From NCBI GenBank assembly GCA_900552005.1, contig URXU01000008.1, forward strand, positions 1 to 64,000: DNA of 64,000 nucleotides. The letters are read 5' to 3'. Shown one piece after another: positions 25,040-34,214 of this stretch. This DNA comes from an uncultured Phascolarctobacterium sp. (lineage in GTDB: Bacteria > Bacillota > Negativicutes > Acidaminococcales > Acidaminococcaceae). Numbering within the stretch: the stretch's first letter is position 1; each line of letters begins with the position of its first letter. The position numbers were made by a program, and so were the translations under genes. The notes under the pieces were generated by a model that was not told the DNA's origin, did not search any database, and saw nothing but the letters and a program-made list of their open reading frames with translations.

Positions 25040-25612
25040 TTACACCTGCAGCGCTTCAGCAATGACAGCAGGTTTCAGTTCCGAAATTTTTACCGGTTTT
25101 TCCGGCTCGTCCGCAAAGCTGCCAATACTCTTTGCCATCCACACTACATCCTGCCAGGCCCCCTGTTTAAAGCCTGCTTTCACAAAGGTACCTGCCAGAG
25201 CATAGCCTGCCTTGCGATGAAAATTAATGCTGTCCATATTACTTGCTGTAATGCAGGCATACAGATTAATGATATGCTGTTTGGCCAAAATACTTTCCAA
25301 AGCAGCATATAGCTTTTTGCCTACGCCTTTTTTCTGCGCTGCCGGAGCCAGATAGATGGTAACTTCAACATCCCACTGATAGGCAATTCTTTCCAGATAT
25401 CGATGTGCATAGGCATAACCTATGATAACCCCATCCCGCACATAAACCAGATAAGGATATTCGGCCCCTATTTGACGAATGCGTTCAGCAAATTCTTCTG
25501 ATGACGGAACTTCATATTCAAAAGAAACAGCCGTGTCCGTAATAAAAGGGGCGTAAATTTTAAGTATTTCCGCAGCATCCGCTGCGGAAGCTAATCTTAT
25601 TTCTTCACTCAT
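25040..25612 (-). CDS. GNAT N-acetyltransferase (phosphinothricin acetyltransferase-like)
   Basis: The 190-residue protein is a GNAT-fold acetyltransferase close to the Pat/Bar and YwnH group, with an EIRLAS start, IGYAYAHRYLERIAYQWDVEVTIYL and the acetyl-CoA loop KKGVGKKLY, then IINLYACITASNMDSINFHRKAGY. Such enzymes acetylate small amines such as phosphinothricin or methionine sulfoximine; the native substrate is not known. About 25 extra residues at the C-terminus are not part of the core. It has an AGGAGG-like site (CGGAGGAAAACA). Confidence 0.8.
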   Translation of the reverse strand: MSEEIRLASAADAAEILKIYAPFITDTAVSFEYEVPSSEEFAERIRQIGAEYPYLVYVRDGVIIGYAYAHRYLERIAYQWDVEVTIYLAPAAQKKGVGKKLYAALESILAKQHIINLYACITASNMDSINFHRKAGYALAGTFVKAGFKQGAWQDVVWMAKSIGSFADEPEKPVKISELKPAVIAEALQV

Positions 25613-25627
25613 TGTTTTCCTCCGGAT

Positions 25628-25655
25628 ATTAAAACGGCTGCCATAAGGCAGCCAT
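25628..25655 (-). terminator. Terminator after the DUF4127 gene
   Basis: On the minus strand ATGGCTGCC, TTAT, GGCAGCCGT form a stem-loop followed by TTTTAAT, between the DUF4127 gene and the GNAT gene. Confidence 0.75.
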
Positions 25656-25660
25656 TTCTG

Positions 25661-27223
25661 CTATTTTTTAGGTTCTACATAAATTTCAAACATACGCTGC
25701 CAGGGCAAGGTAAATTTATACTCCTGAACTTTGCTGCCCATCAACGGCTGAGCCACAGCCGTTATCTGCTCACTGATATAGTTTTCCGCAGCTTCTGTCT
25801 GCTGCGCGTCTAAGCCGCTGTTCGGCCAATGCTGCGGCCAAATCAGATTCTGATAAGTACGCATTCTGACATTAGCCTGGTAAGCCCAGTCATCCAGATA
25901 ACGTACGGTCAATAGCTGCTCTTTAGTTCCCGGCTGATACATATCCTGCAGCAATCCCTGAGCCAAAGCAAAGCCAAGAGAATTGCCAGCCGTATTCCAG
26001 CCGCTGTAAGCAGACAGCCGGTAAGCGTCGCCGCTGGTCAGTAAGCTGCTCACCAGGGCATTATCTGCACCATTGCCGTATTTAATATCAGCAACAGCTA
26101 CCCTGCTGCCTCCATCCAGCAAGTCATGGATATGGGCAGTAAACTTCTTATCTTCCGAAGTCTGCGTATAATTATTGACAGGATTTGACGCTTCTAAGGT
26201 AACGCCGTCATAAGGTGTATTCAGCGCCAAAGTGAGCTCGGCTTTCTTGCTGCTGTCAACGGGAATGGCACCGGCAGCATAAATATGATGCTTAGTGCTT
26301 ACAGCCACTGTATCATCCTCATAGGAAGGAATCGTACTGCCACCGCTTCCCGGAGCATAAACCGTATTGACAAAAGGCAGATGATACTGCAGTCTGGTGG
26401 AAGCTCTGCTCAACAGCAGCAGGCCCAGCTGATCGGCCCCGGCAAAAAAACGAATACGTTCTTTAGGCAGCTCATTAACCAAAATATCAAGCTCTCTTGC
26501 CTCACGATGCGCCTGCGAATAAGTAGCCGTATCATCCCTGCCGATTAAGAGATAATCAAAATCGCCGCTTTCCACACCATGCATCAAAAGTTCAGTCGCT
26601 TTCAGATTATTATGCCGGCGGCTGTACATATCTTCCAGGATATCTTTGGGAATAGCGTAACGCAGTTCAGCCAGTTCCCGTACTTCCTTACGGGTAATCT
26701 CTTTGGCCTCCAGTTTATCCTCCAAGGCTCCCAGACGAAAAATCTGACTGCCCCACTGCGCATAATAAGCCGGTTCTACCGGTGCGGCACTCATCTTGGG
26801 TGAGCGCATGATTGTCGCAAAAACATAAATCAGTTTATCGCCATAATCCTTTTTCAAATCAATCAGCTTCTGAGCGCGCTCCTGCACTACTGCAGCTGGT
26901 ATTTCATGAGTTCTGGAAGCAACAAGCCCTCCATAGAGCAAAGCATCGGACGACGCCACTACAGCCAAGGATTCCGGTATATTAGCCTGCAGCCAGGCAA
27001 ACATTTTTTCCGGATCGCCGCTTGTTTGTGCATCAGCAATATATTCTCTCGGCGGAACCTTCACATCCCACCCAGCATCACGCATTGTCTGCACCGTATA
27101 ATCAAGGCAAACAGGTCTGTTATCCATTGGTATATATAAAATTGTACCCTTAGCCGCATCAGCAGGCTGACAGTACATACAAGCTGTCATCAAGAGCATC
27201 AGCAAAAATTTTTTCACCTTCAT
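25661..27223 (-). CDS. DUF4127 family secreted protein
   Basis: The 520-residue protein has a signal peptide (cleavage near ADA-AK, residue 24) followed by ILYIPMDNRPVCLDY, the hallmark start of DUF4127. A conserved PVEPAYYAQWG, LIGRDDTATYSQAHRE and DVKYGNGADN-type acidic segments follow. The family occurs in Firmicutes and related groups and has no settled function; the Asp/Asn-rich conserved segments suggest a hydrolase-like site. It is exported and is not in an obvious operon, with terminators on both sides. Confidence 0.8.
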   Translation of the reverse strand: MKVKKFLLMLLMTACMYCQPADAAKGTILYIPMDNRPVCLDYTVQTMRDAGWDVKVPPREYIADAQTSGDPEKMFAWLQANIPESLAVVASSDALLYGGLVASRTHEIPAAVVQERAQKLIDLKKDYGDKLIYVFATIMRSPKMSAAPVEPAYYAQWGSQIFRLGALEDKLEAKEITRKEVRELAELRYAIPKDILEDMYSRRHNNLKATELLMHGVESGDFDYLLIGRDDTATYSQAHREARELDILVNELPKERIRFFAGADQLGLLLLSRASTRLQYHLPFVNTVYAPGSGGSTIPSYEDDTVAVSTKHHIYAAGAIPVDSSKKAELTLALNTPYDGVTLEASNPVNNYTQTSEDKKFTAHIHDLLDGGSRVAVADIKYGNGADNALVSSLLTSGDAYRLSAYSGWNTAGNSLGFALAQGLLQDMYQPGTKEQLLTVRYLDDWAYQANVRMRTYQNLIWPQHWPNSGLDAQQTEAAENYISEQITAVAQPLMGSKVQEYKFTLPWQRMFEIYVEPKK

Positions 27224-27242
27224 CTCCCCCTCTTTCGAGCAA

Positions 27243-27277
27243 TAAAAAACTCTGGCTGTATATTTCTACAACCAGAG
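27243..27277 (-). terminator. Terminator after the amino-acid ABC operon
   Basis: CTCTGGTTGTA and TACAGCCAGAG (minus strand) pair over 11 positions around a 6-base loop and are followed by six T. Confidence 0.92.
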
Positions 27278-27292
27278 CTTGTAATCCTGCTA

Positions 27293-28036
27293 TTAATTTT
27301 GAAAACGTTTCAAGAAGTCCTTGGTACGCTGATTTTTAGGATGGTTGAACAGTTCGGCAGGAGGAGCTTCTTCGGCAATTACACCCTGATCAATGAAAAT
27401 CACGCGGCTTGATACATCGCGGGCAAAAGCCATTTCATGAGTAACAATTACCATGGTTAAGCCTTCGGCAGCCAAATCACGCATAACGCGCAGTACCTCG
27501 CCTACCATTTCCGGATCTAATGCCGAGGTAGGTTCATCCATAAGCAATACTTCCGGTTCCAGAGCCAGCGCTCTGGCAATAGCTACACGTTGTTTTTGTC
27601 CGCCGGATAACTGATGCGGCTTAGCGTTAATATAGCTGTCCATACCTACATGCTTTAAATATTTGATGGCCGTTTGACGGGCTTCCTCTTTATTCTTGCC
27701 CAGTACTTTAATCTGACCAACTGTACAGTTTTCCAAAACGGTCATATTGTTGAATAAGTTAAAGGACTGAAAGACCATACCGACTTTAGTGCGGTACAGC
27801 GTCAGTTTTTTAAAGGCATCCTTCAGTTTCTGACCGCGATATAAAATTTCGCCGCCCGTCGGTTGTTCCAGGTGATTAATGCAGCGAATTAAAGTAGATT
27901 TGCCACTGCCGGAAGGGCCGATAATGCAGACTACATCACCACGATAAATATCGAAACTGATGCCTTTTAATATTTCTCTTTCACCAAAACTTTTCTGCAA
28001 TCCCTGTACGGATACTAAAAGCTCTTTGTTTTCCAT
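27293..28036 (-). CDS. Polar amino-acid ABC transporter ATPase (GlnQ/HisP type)
   Basis: The 247-residue ATPase has GPSGSGKST (Walker A), [14 protein letters not shown] (signature), [13 protein letters not shown] (Walker B) and VTHEMAFA (H-loop), all typical of the polar amino-acid uptake family. It lies three bases after the permease gene and ends the operon ahead of a strong terminator. Substrate choice is set by the binding protein. Confidence 0.94.
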   Translation of the reverse strand: MENKELLVSVQGLQKSFGEREILKGISFDIYRGDVVCIIGPSGSGKSTLIRCINHLEQPTGGEILYRGQKLKDAFKKLTLYRTKVGMVFQSFNLFNNMTVLENCTVGQIKVLGKNKEEARQTAIKYLKHVGMDSYINAKPHQLSGGQKQRVAIARALALEPEVLLMDEPTSALDPEMVGEVLRVMRDLAAEGLTMVIVTHEMAFARDVSSRVIFIDQGVIAEEAPPAELFNHPKNQRTKDFLKRFQN

Positions 28037-28039
28037 AAC

Positions 28040-28834
28040 TCAATACCGCCCTTTCTGTTTTTTAGTCGGCAGCGGTACATGTCCGCAGGGGTCCATCATC
28101 GGATCATATTCTACCAGCTGATAATCCTTGGGACCATCCATTTTGCTTTCAGCCCAGCGCAGTAGTCTGGACGCCGTAAAAGTCATAATAAAATAAATAA
28201 CGCAGGTAATGAAGAAAATCTCAAAATATTTGTAATAAACGCCGGCCGCAGATTTGGAAGCAAAGTATAATTCTGTAACGGAAATAACATTCAACACAGA
28301 AGTATCTTTAATATTGATAATCAGGTTATTGCCGAGCTGCGGCATAACATTACGCAATGCCTGAGGCAGAATAACGCAGCGCATGATCTGAAAATGATCC
28401 ATACCGATTGCAATTGCTGCTTCCTTTTGTCCCACATCTACAGATTCAATACCGCCGCGAACCGTTTCTGCCATATAGGCGCCGGTATTGATGGAAACAA
28501 CCAGAAAACCGGCAAACATCGGCGACATATCAATATCAAACAGGCTCATCGCGCCGTAATAAACAACCATAGCCTGAACAATCATTGGTGTACCGCGGAA
28601 AACTTCTACATAAGCGTCAAGCAGCCACTGCAAAGCCTTAATAATCGTCTTTTTAACAGGTCCGTCATTTTCATCAAGAGGTATGGTTTGGATAATACCT
28701 ACTACCAGACCAATCAGACAGCCGATAAAGGTACCTACTATTGCCAGCAACAAAGTTACTACAGCACCTTTTATTAAAACAGCTCCATACTGATCCAGTA
28801 AAAATGCTACCCAACCAAAAAATGTTTCTGGCAT
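28040..28834 (-). CDS. Polar amino-acid ABC transporter permease (HisM/GlnP type)
   Basis: This 264-residue permease has about five hydrophobic segments and the EAA loop (KEAAIAIGMDHFQIMRCVILPQALR). One membrane gene alone suggests a homodimeric pore. It starts at the ATG 28834 with AAAGGTGG eight bases upstream; a GTG four codons earlier is possible but has no site. A 55-residue acidic/basic tail (VEYDPMMDPCGHVPLPTKKQKGRY) follows the last segment and is longer than usual. Confidence 0.9.
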   Translation of the reverse strand: MPETFFGWVAFLLDQYGAVLIKGAVVTLLLAIVGTFIGCLIGLVVGIIQTIPLDENDGPVKKTIIKALQWLLDAYVEVFRGTPMIVQAMVVYYGAMSLFDIDMSPMFAGFLVVSINTGAYMAETVRGGIESVDVGQKEAAIAIGMDHFQIMRCVILPQALRNVMPQLGNNLIINIKDTSVLNVISVTELYFASKSAAGVYYKYFEIFFITCVIYFIMTFTASRLLRWAESKMDGPKDYQLVEYDPMMDPCGHVPLPTKKQKGRY

Positions 28835-28875
28835 AGGAGGCACCACCTTTTTCTTAATATCTTAATAATACAATA

Positions 28876-28898
28876 AGGGCGGCACTACCTGCCGCCCT
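28876..28898 (-). terminator. Hairpin between binding-protein and permease genes
   Basis: AGGGCGGCA and TGCCGCCCT form a 9-bp GC-rich stem followed by TATTGTATTATT on the minus strand. It is probably a leaky terminator or mRNA 3'-end stabiliser that raises binding-protein levels over the membrane genes. Confidence 0.6.
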
Positions 28899-28913
28899 AA
28901 ATTTACAGGCTCA

Positions 28914-29762
28914 TTATTTTGCCAAAGGTTGTTTTTTAATAGCTTCGTCCATGATTTTGTTGAAGTCATCCTCAGTCATACCGCCGAGAACTTTGTTCAT
29001 GGCATCCAGTAATTCTTTATTGCCTTTCTTAACAGCAATACCGATTTCTACATCTTCTTTAGAAGTCTTGAAGCCTTTGCCTTCCGGGAAAGTAACCATG
29101 GTCAGTTCAGGGTTAGCATACGCAGCAGCTTTAGCTGTCGGAATATCAGTTACAATCAGGTTGCATTTACCGGATTTCAGAGCAACGATCATGCCCGGAA
29201 CATTATCAATAGCCGGCAGCTTGGTAACATCAGGAACTTGATCAATCTGATCATACCAAATGGTATTTAACTGAGAGGTTGCAATGGAGCCTTTTAAGTC
29301 TTCTACACTTTTAGCCTGAGCTTGCGGAGAATCCTTTTTAACCAAAGCAACTACGTTAGCGTAGTAGTAAGGTTTAGTGAAATCCACGGTTTCCTTACGT
29401 TTGGAGGTAATGGACATACCGGCAATGGCAGCATCAATTTTACCGCTTACTACTGCAGGAGCCAAACCGTCCCATTCAATTTTTTGAATCTGCAGTTCCG
29501 CACCCATAGAATCAGCTAATTTCTTAGCCATGATAACATCATAGCCATAAGCATATTCACTGGTACCTTCGATTTTTACTGCACCGCCGTCAGCAGTAGT
29601 CTGAGACCAGTTATATGGCGCATAAGCGCATTCCATACCAACTTTCAATACTTTCTTATTAGTGTCAGCCTTTTTATCGCTGTCACCGCAGCCGGCAGTA
29701 ACAGCCAGAGCGGCAATCATAGCGCCGCAAACGGCAGCTTTTAAAAATTTCTTCAAATTCAT
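28914..29762 (-). CDS. Polar amino-acid ABC transporter binding lipoprotein
   Basis: The 282-residue protein has a lipoprotein signal (VTAGC, Cys about 25) and a family 3 solute-binding fold: VGMECAYAPYNW, YAYGYDVIMAKKLADSMG, IAGMSITSKRKETVDFTKPYY and a late GIAVKKGNKELLDAMN. It captures a polar amino acid in the periplasm; the ligand is not resolved. The start is taken as the ATG at 29762; in-frame GTG/TTG codons lie just upstream. It is first in the operon. Confidence 0.9.
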   Translation of the reverse strand: MNLKKFLKAAVCGAMIAALAVTAGCGDSDKKADTNKKVLKVGMECAYAPYNWSQTTADGGAVKIEGTSEYAYGYDVIMAKKLADSMGAELQIQKIEWDGLAPAVVSGKIDAAIAGMSITSKRKETVDFTKPYYYANVVALVKKDSPQAQAKSVEDLKGSIATSQLNTIWYDQIDQVPDVTKLPAIDNVPGMIVALKSGKCNLIVTDIPTAKAAAYANPELTMVTFPEGKGFKTSKEDVEIGIAVKKGNKELLDAMNKVLGGMTEDDFNKIMDEAIKKQPLAK

Positions 29763-29793
29763 CAACAACACGCCTTTCCTTTTTTAATCACAA

Positions 29794-29832
29794 AATTTTA
29801 TGCTGTACCCTGCCGGTACAGCATAAAATTTC
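29794..29832 (-). repeat. 17-bp perfect inverted repeat in the binding-protein leader
   Basis: AAATTTTATGCTGTACC (29794-29810) and its exact inverse (29816-29832) flank a 5-base loop, 31 bases upstream of the ATG at 29762. There is no T-run toward the gene. It may be an mRNA 5' structure or an operator. Confidence 0.7.
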
Positions 29833-30087
29833 AGGCTTTTTTTACTCATACAGCAAACATTGTATAGTTTTGCCCGCCTTTAAAACTATCCAGCATACTT
29901 AACAGCATAATCGCCAGTATCATTTTATGATACTTTGTAATATTTTACTATAAAAGCACTTCACTGACAATAAGAAATCCATGTATACACGTCTTTCCAG
30001 TCAATATGTTACTTTTGATACAAACTGATTATTATTGTATCTCGTAGTTCTGTATAAATAATCTGTTTTTGGAATATATTTGTAAGT

Positions 30088-30120
30088 ATAAAAGCACTCA
30101 TACATGCGTATGAGTGCTTT
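30088..30120 (-). terminator. Terminator after guaB, end of the purine operon
   Basis: AAAGCACTCATAC and GTATGAGTGCTTT form a 13-bp stem with a 4-base loop; the following T-rich tract (TATACTTAC) is moderate. Confidence 0.8.
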
Positions 30121-30151
30121 GCAAAACTGAAATCACCGCAGCATAAACAGC

Positions 30152-31663
30152 TTATTTTACATAGTTATTGCTGGTATTATCTTTCAGAATAACGTCATGT
30201 GCGCCGCCTTCAACAATAGAAGTTGCGGAAACAAGTGTCAGTTTAGCTTTTTCCTGTAATTCCGGAATATTTAATGCGCCGCAGTTGCACATGGTAGAAC
30301 GAACCTTATTTAAAGTAAGGGTTACGTTATCTTTCAGAGGACCGGCATACGGTACATAGGAATCAACGCCTTCTTCAAAGGACAGTTTTGCGGCGCCGCC
30401 CATGTCATAACGCTGCCAGTTACGAGCACGGTTAGAACCTTCGCCCCAATATTCTTTCATGTAGTTGCCATTAATATTAACTTTGTTGGTCGGGCTTTCG
30501 TCAAAACGTGCAAAATAACGGCCTAACATCAAAAAGTCGGCACCCATAGCCAGAGCCAGAGTCATATGATAATCATAAACAATACCGCCGTCAGAGCAGA
30601 TAGGTACATATACGCCGGTTTCTTTATAATATTCATCACGTGCTTTGGCAACTTCAATCAATGCGGTTGCCTGACCACGGCCGATACCTTTTTGTTCACG
30701 AGTAATGCAGATAGAACCGCCGCCGATACCTACTTTTACAAAGTCAGCACCAGCTTCAGCCAGGAAACGGAAGCCTTCAGCATCAACAACATTGCCGGCG
30801 CCAACTTTTACGCTGTCGCCATAATGTTCGCGAATCCAGTCCAGAGTCATTTTCTGCCAAGCGCTGTAGCCTTCAGAGGAGTCAATGCACAATACGTCAA
30901 CACCAGCATCAATTAAAGCGGGAACACGTTCAGCATAATCGCGGGTATTGATACCTGCACCGACAACATGGCGTTTCTTGCTGTCCAGCAGTTCCAGCGG
31001 ATATTCTTTATGAGAAGCGTAGTCTTTGCGGAAAACCATGTACAGCAGACGGCCTTCATCATCCAGAATAGGCAGAGTATTCAGTTTATGTTCCCAGATA
31101 ATATCGTTAGCTTCCTGCAAGGTAGTATTTTTGCCGGCTACGATCATCTGATCAATCGGGGTCATAAATTCCTTAACCTTGGTGTCAAGGCTCATGCGGC
31201 TTACTCGATAATCACGGCTGGTTACAATGCCTTCCAGCTTACCGTTAACAGTACCGTCAGAAGTAACAGCCACAGTAGAATGGCCGGTGCGTTCTTTTAA
31301 CGCAATAATATCTGCAAGAGTGCTGTCAGGACGAATATTGGAATCACTGCTTACAAAACCTGCACGATGACTTTTAACACGGGCAACCATTGCTGCTTCA
31401 TCCTCAATGGACTGAGAGCCGTAAATAAAGGAGATGCCGCCTTCTTTGGAAAGAGCAATTGCCATTTTCTCACCGGATACGGACTGCATGATAGCAGAAA
31501 CCAGCGGAATATTCATGGTGATTGCAGAAGTTTCACCTTTTTTGAATTTTACCAGCGGAGTACGTAAATCAACATTGGTCGGAATGCATTTTTCAGAAGA
31601 ATAACCGGGAACTAAAAGATATTCACTAAAAGTATGTGCCGGTTCGTCATAATAAAAAGCCAT
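30152..31663 (-). CDS. guaB: IMP dehydrogenase, Tritrichomonas-like type
   Basis: This enzyme oxidises IMP to XMP, the entry step to GMP. The protein is 503 residues with a TIM barrel and two CBS repeats inserted (about 100-220). The active-site loop is [18 protein letters not shown] with the catalytic Cys at 319, and the mobile flap [10 protein letters not shown] places Arg418 and Tyr419. These positions and the total length are those of the Tritrichomonas foetus enzyme, not of the usual 485-490-residue bacterial form. It is the last gene of the purine operon, 37 bases after purD. Confidence 0.95.
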   Translation of the reverse strand: MAFYYDEPAHTFSEYLLVPGYSSEKCIPTNVDLRTPLVKFKKGETSAITMNIPLVSAIMQSVSGEKMAIALSKEGGISFIYGSQSIEDEAAMVARVKSHRAGFVSSDSNIRPDSTLADIIALKERTGHSTVAVTSDGTVNGKLEGIVTSRDYRVSRMSLDTKVKEFMTPIDQMIVAGKNTTLQEANDIIWEHKLNTLPILDDEGRLLYMVFRKDYASHKEYPLELLDSKKRHVVGAGINTRDYAERVPALIDAGVDVLCIDSSEGYSAWQKMTLDWIREHYGDSVKVGAGNVVDAEGFRFLAEAGADFVKVGIGGGSICITREQKGIGRGQATALIEVAKARDEYYKETGVYVPICSDGGIVYDYHMTLALAMGADFLMLGRYFARFDESPTNKVNINGNYMKEYWGEGSNRARNWQRYDMGGAAKLSFEEGVDSYVPYAGPLKDNVTLTLNKVRSTMCNCGALNIPELQEKAKLTLVSATSIVEGGAHDVILKDNTSNNYVK

Positions 31664-31700
31664 CGTTCATCATCCTTTTCTTAAATTTATTTTATATATT

Positions 31701-32978
31701 TTATCTTTTCAAAGCTCTCCATGCAATATCTTTTCTGTAAAAAGCTTTGTCAAATTTTATTTTCTCAACTGCAGCATACGCACGGTCTCTGGCAGCCTTG
31801 ATAGTACTGTCTACCGCCGTAACGCCAAGTACGCGCCCACCAGAGGTTACAACCCTGTCGTCTGCCATTTTTGTGCCGGCATGGAATACTACTGTACTGC
31901 CTTGAGCTGCAGCATCCTGCAGGCCGGTAATAACCTTGCCGGTTTCATAGCTTTCCGGATACCCGCCAGAAGCCATAACAACGCAGACAGCAGCCTTATC
32001 GGACCAGGAAACATCTGCCTGATCCAATGTGCCGGTAGCGCACGCCAGCATAATTTCTGCCAAATCACTTTCCAGCAGCGGCAGAACAACCTGGGTTTCC
32101 GGATCACCAAAGCGGCAGTTAAATTCTACTACTTTGATTACGTCATCCTTAATCATCAGACCGGCATACAGACAGCCCTGATACGGAGTACCTTCCTTCG
32201 CCATTGCTTCAACAACCGGTTTTAAAATTCTTTCAGTTGCCTTGAGACGCAAAAGATCAGTCATCACCGGTGCCGGAGCATAGGTTCCCATACCGCCGGT
32301 ATTCGGTCCTTTATCATTATCAAAAATACGTTTATGGTCCTGTGCAGCCAGCATGGGCACCACGGTTTTTCCATCGGTAAAGGCCAGCAAAGATGCCTCT
32401 TCGCCTTCCATGTATTCTTCAAGAACTATTTTAGAGCCGGCGCTGCCGAATTTGTGGTCGGCCATCATCTCATCAATAGCTTCCAGCGCTTCAGCTTCCG
32501 TCATGGCTACTACAACACCCTTACCTGCAGCCAGGCCATCTGCCTTAACTACGATAGGAGCGCCTTTTTCCTTCACATAGGCTTTAGCGGTTTCCATATC
32601 ACTGCAGATTTTGAAAAATGCCGTAGGAATATTATATTTTGCCATCAATTCTTTGGAAAAAGCCTTGCTACCTTCCAGCTGAGCTGCTGCCTTGGAAGGA
32701 CCGAATACAGGCAGTCCGCGACGTTTGAAAACATCTGCGATGCCTGCTACCAGAGTGGCTTCCGGTCCGACAACAGTCAAATCAATACTTTCTTCTTCCG
32801 CGTAATCGGCAACTTTTTCCAAATCATCAAGTTTCAAATCAATACAGCTGCATTTTTTTATCATCCCAATACCGGGATTGCCAGGTGCGGCAAATATCTT
32901 TTCAACTTTATCACTCTGGGCCAGCTTCCATGCCAAAGCATGCTCCCGGCCGCCGCCGCCAATAAGTAAGATTCTCAT
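31701..32978 (-). CDS. purD: Phosphoribosylamine-glycine ligase (GAR synthetase)
   Basis: The 425-residue ATP-grasp enzyme makes glycinamide ribonucleotide from phosphoribosylamine and glycine. It has GGGGREHALAWKL at the start, PSKAAAQLEGSKAFSK, the ATP-grasp stretch VVKADGLAAGKGVVVA, ...NTGGMGTYAPAP and EFNCRFGDPETQ. Its length is normal. It begins 16 bases after the stop of the cyclohydrolase gene. Confidence 0.97.
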   Translation of the reverse strand: MRILLIGGGGREHALAWKLAQSDKVEKIFAAPGNPGIGMIKKCSCIDLKLDDLEKVADYAEEESIDLTVVGPEATLVAGIADVFKRRGLPVFGPSKAAAQLEGSKAFSKELMAKYNIPTAFFKICSDMETAKAYVKEKGAPIVVKADGLAAGKGVVVAMTEAEALEAIDEMMADHKFGSAGSKIVLEEYMEGEEASLLAFTDGKTVVPMLAAQDHKRIFDNDKGPNTGGMGTYAPAPVMTDLLRLKATERILKPVVEAMAKEGTPYQGCLYAGLMIKDDVIKVVEFNCRFGDPETQVVLPLLESDLAEIMLACATGTLDQADVSWSDKAAVCVVMASGGYPESYETGKVITGLQDAAAQGSTVVFHAGTKMADDRVVTSGGRVLGVTAVDSTIKAARDRAYAAVEKIKFDKAFYRKDIAWRALKR

Positions 32979-32994
32979 GCGCTTCCAGCCTTTC

Positions 32995-33588
32995 TTATTC
33001 AGCCAAAGATTTTTTCAGATAATCACTGATCATAGCGTCGTATTCCGCCGTATGAGTAAATGCTTCCAGTGCCAGTTCCTTACGGGTTCTGGCGTCAACA
33101 TCACCTGTTTCTTTAAGCATTTTCATCAGGCCTTCATAACGACTGGGATAGGTAACAATAACTACGTCCTTGAAGTTCTTTGCAGATGCGCGAACCATTG
33201 CCGGACCACCGATATCAATATTTTCAATAGCTTCAGCTTCGGTAACGCCCGGTTTGGAAATAGTTTCACGGAACGGATAAAGATTGACAACTACCAGATC
33301 AATAGGAGTAATGCCATGCTCAGCCAGAGCGGCCATATGTTCAGGATTGCTGCGAACAGCCAAAATTGCTCCGTGAATTTTGGGGTTCAAGGTCTTTACG
33401 CGGCCATCCATGATTTCCGGAAACCCGGTAACATCACTAACATAAGTTACGGGAATACCGGCAGCTTGGATGGCTTTCATTGTCCCGCCTGTAGAAATGA
33501 TTTCTACGCCATTGTCATGCAAAAACTGGGCCAGCTCCACAATACCGGTCTTATCGGAAACACTCAGTAAAGCTCTTTTAATTTTCAT
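32995..33588 (-). CDS. purH: Stand-alone IMP cyclohydrolase (N-terminal half of PurH)
   Basis: The 197-residue protein matches only the MGS-like IMP cyclohydrolase domain of Pur[52 protein letters not shown] and [17 protein letters not shown]. Usual PurH is about 510-530 residues and also carries AICAR transformylase. Here the gene ends cleanly with TAA, and purD with its own ribosome site follows after 16 bases, so there is no room for a decayed second domain. The transformylase must be encoded elsewhere. Confidence 0.93.
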   Translation of the reverse strand: MKIKRALLSVSDKTGIVELAQFLHDNGVEIISTGGTMKAIQAAGIPVTYVSDVTGFPEIMDGRVKTLNPKIHGAILAVRSNPEHMAALAEHGITPIDLVVVNLYPFRETISKPGVTEAEAIENIDIGGPAMVRASAKNFKDVVIVTYPSRYEGLMKMLKETGDVDARTRKELALEAFTHTAEYDAMISDYLKKSLAE

Positions 33589-33602
33589 TTATCTGCACCT
33601 CT

Positions 33603-34214
33603 TCAGTTCAATACTTTTACGCGGCGGCCTTCCACCAGCAATTTGCCTTCAGCCCACAGCTTAAGAGCTTCCGGCATGGCCTTGTGTTCCTGCTCCAGGA
33701 TGCGCGCCGCCAAAGTTTCTTCTGTATCATCATCCAACACAGGTACTGCTTTTTGCAAAATAATCGGTCCGCTGTCAGTACCTTCATCCACGAAATGCAC
33801 TGTACAGCCGGAAATCTTCACTCCATAATTGACTGCCTGTCCCTGCGCATCAAGGCCGGGAAAACTTGGCAGCAGCGCCGGATGAATATTGACAATTTTT
33901 ACCGGCCATTTATTAACAAAATTACCGCTTAAAATACGCATAAATCCAGCAAGAACCACCAGTTCACAACCGGCTTCTGTCAAAGCCTGATGAATTTTGT
34001 TTTCAAATTCTTCTTTAGAAGCACAGTCCTTTCTGCTCACTACGGCAGTCAAAATGCCGGCGGCTTCAGCACGCTTGAGCGCCAAGGCGTCAGCCTTATC
34101 GCTGATAACTATTTTTATGTCCAAAGGCAGGTAACCATCGGCAATTCGATCCATGATTGCCTGCAGATTACTGCCGCGTCCGCTTACCAGTACGCCAATT
34201 TTTTTCTTATTCAC
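33603..34214 (-). CDS. purN: Phosphoribosylglycinamide formyltransferase
   Basis: The 203-residue folate-dependent enzyme formylates GAR. It shows VLVSGRGSNLQAI, the catalytic NIHPALLPSFPG and HFVDEGTDSGPII. The start is a GTG at 34214, overlapping the end of purM by eight bases, with GGAG upstream inside purM. Length and order are normal for purMN. Confidence 0.95.
   Translation of the reverse strand: MNKKKIGVLVSGRGSNLQAIMDRIADGYLPLDIKIVISDKADALALKRAEAAGILTAVVSRKDCASKEEFENKIHQALTEAGCELVVLAGFMRILSGNFVNKWPVKIVNIHPALLPSFPGLDAQGQAVNYGVKISGCTVHFVDEGTDSGPIILQKAVPVLDDDTEETLAARILEQEHKAMPEALKLWAEGKLLVEGRRVKVLN

Larger units (their letters stand above)
29772..30151. other. 380-base gene-free region
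   Basis: No gene is visible. It contains a 17-bp perfect inverted repeat near the binding-protein start, a short hairpin AGTATCAT-TTT-ATGATACT (29922-29940), spaced GATACAA/TTGTATC copies near 30015-30045, and the guaB terminator at its right end. The amino-acid transporter promoter must lie here, but no clear -35/-10 pair stands out. Confidence 0.6.

Noticed and set aside
32995..33588. Frameshifted or decayed full-length purH
   Set aside because: The gene stops cleanly and purD with its own ribosome site begins 16 bases later, leaving no remnant of the second domain.
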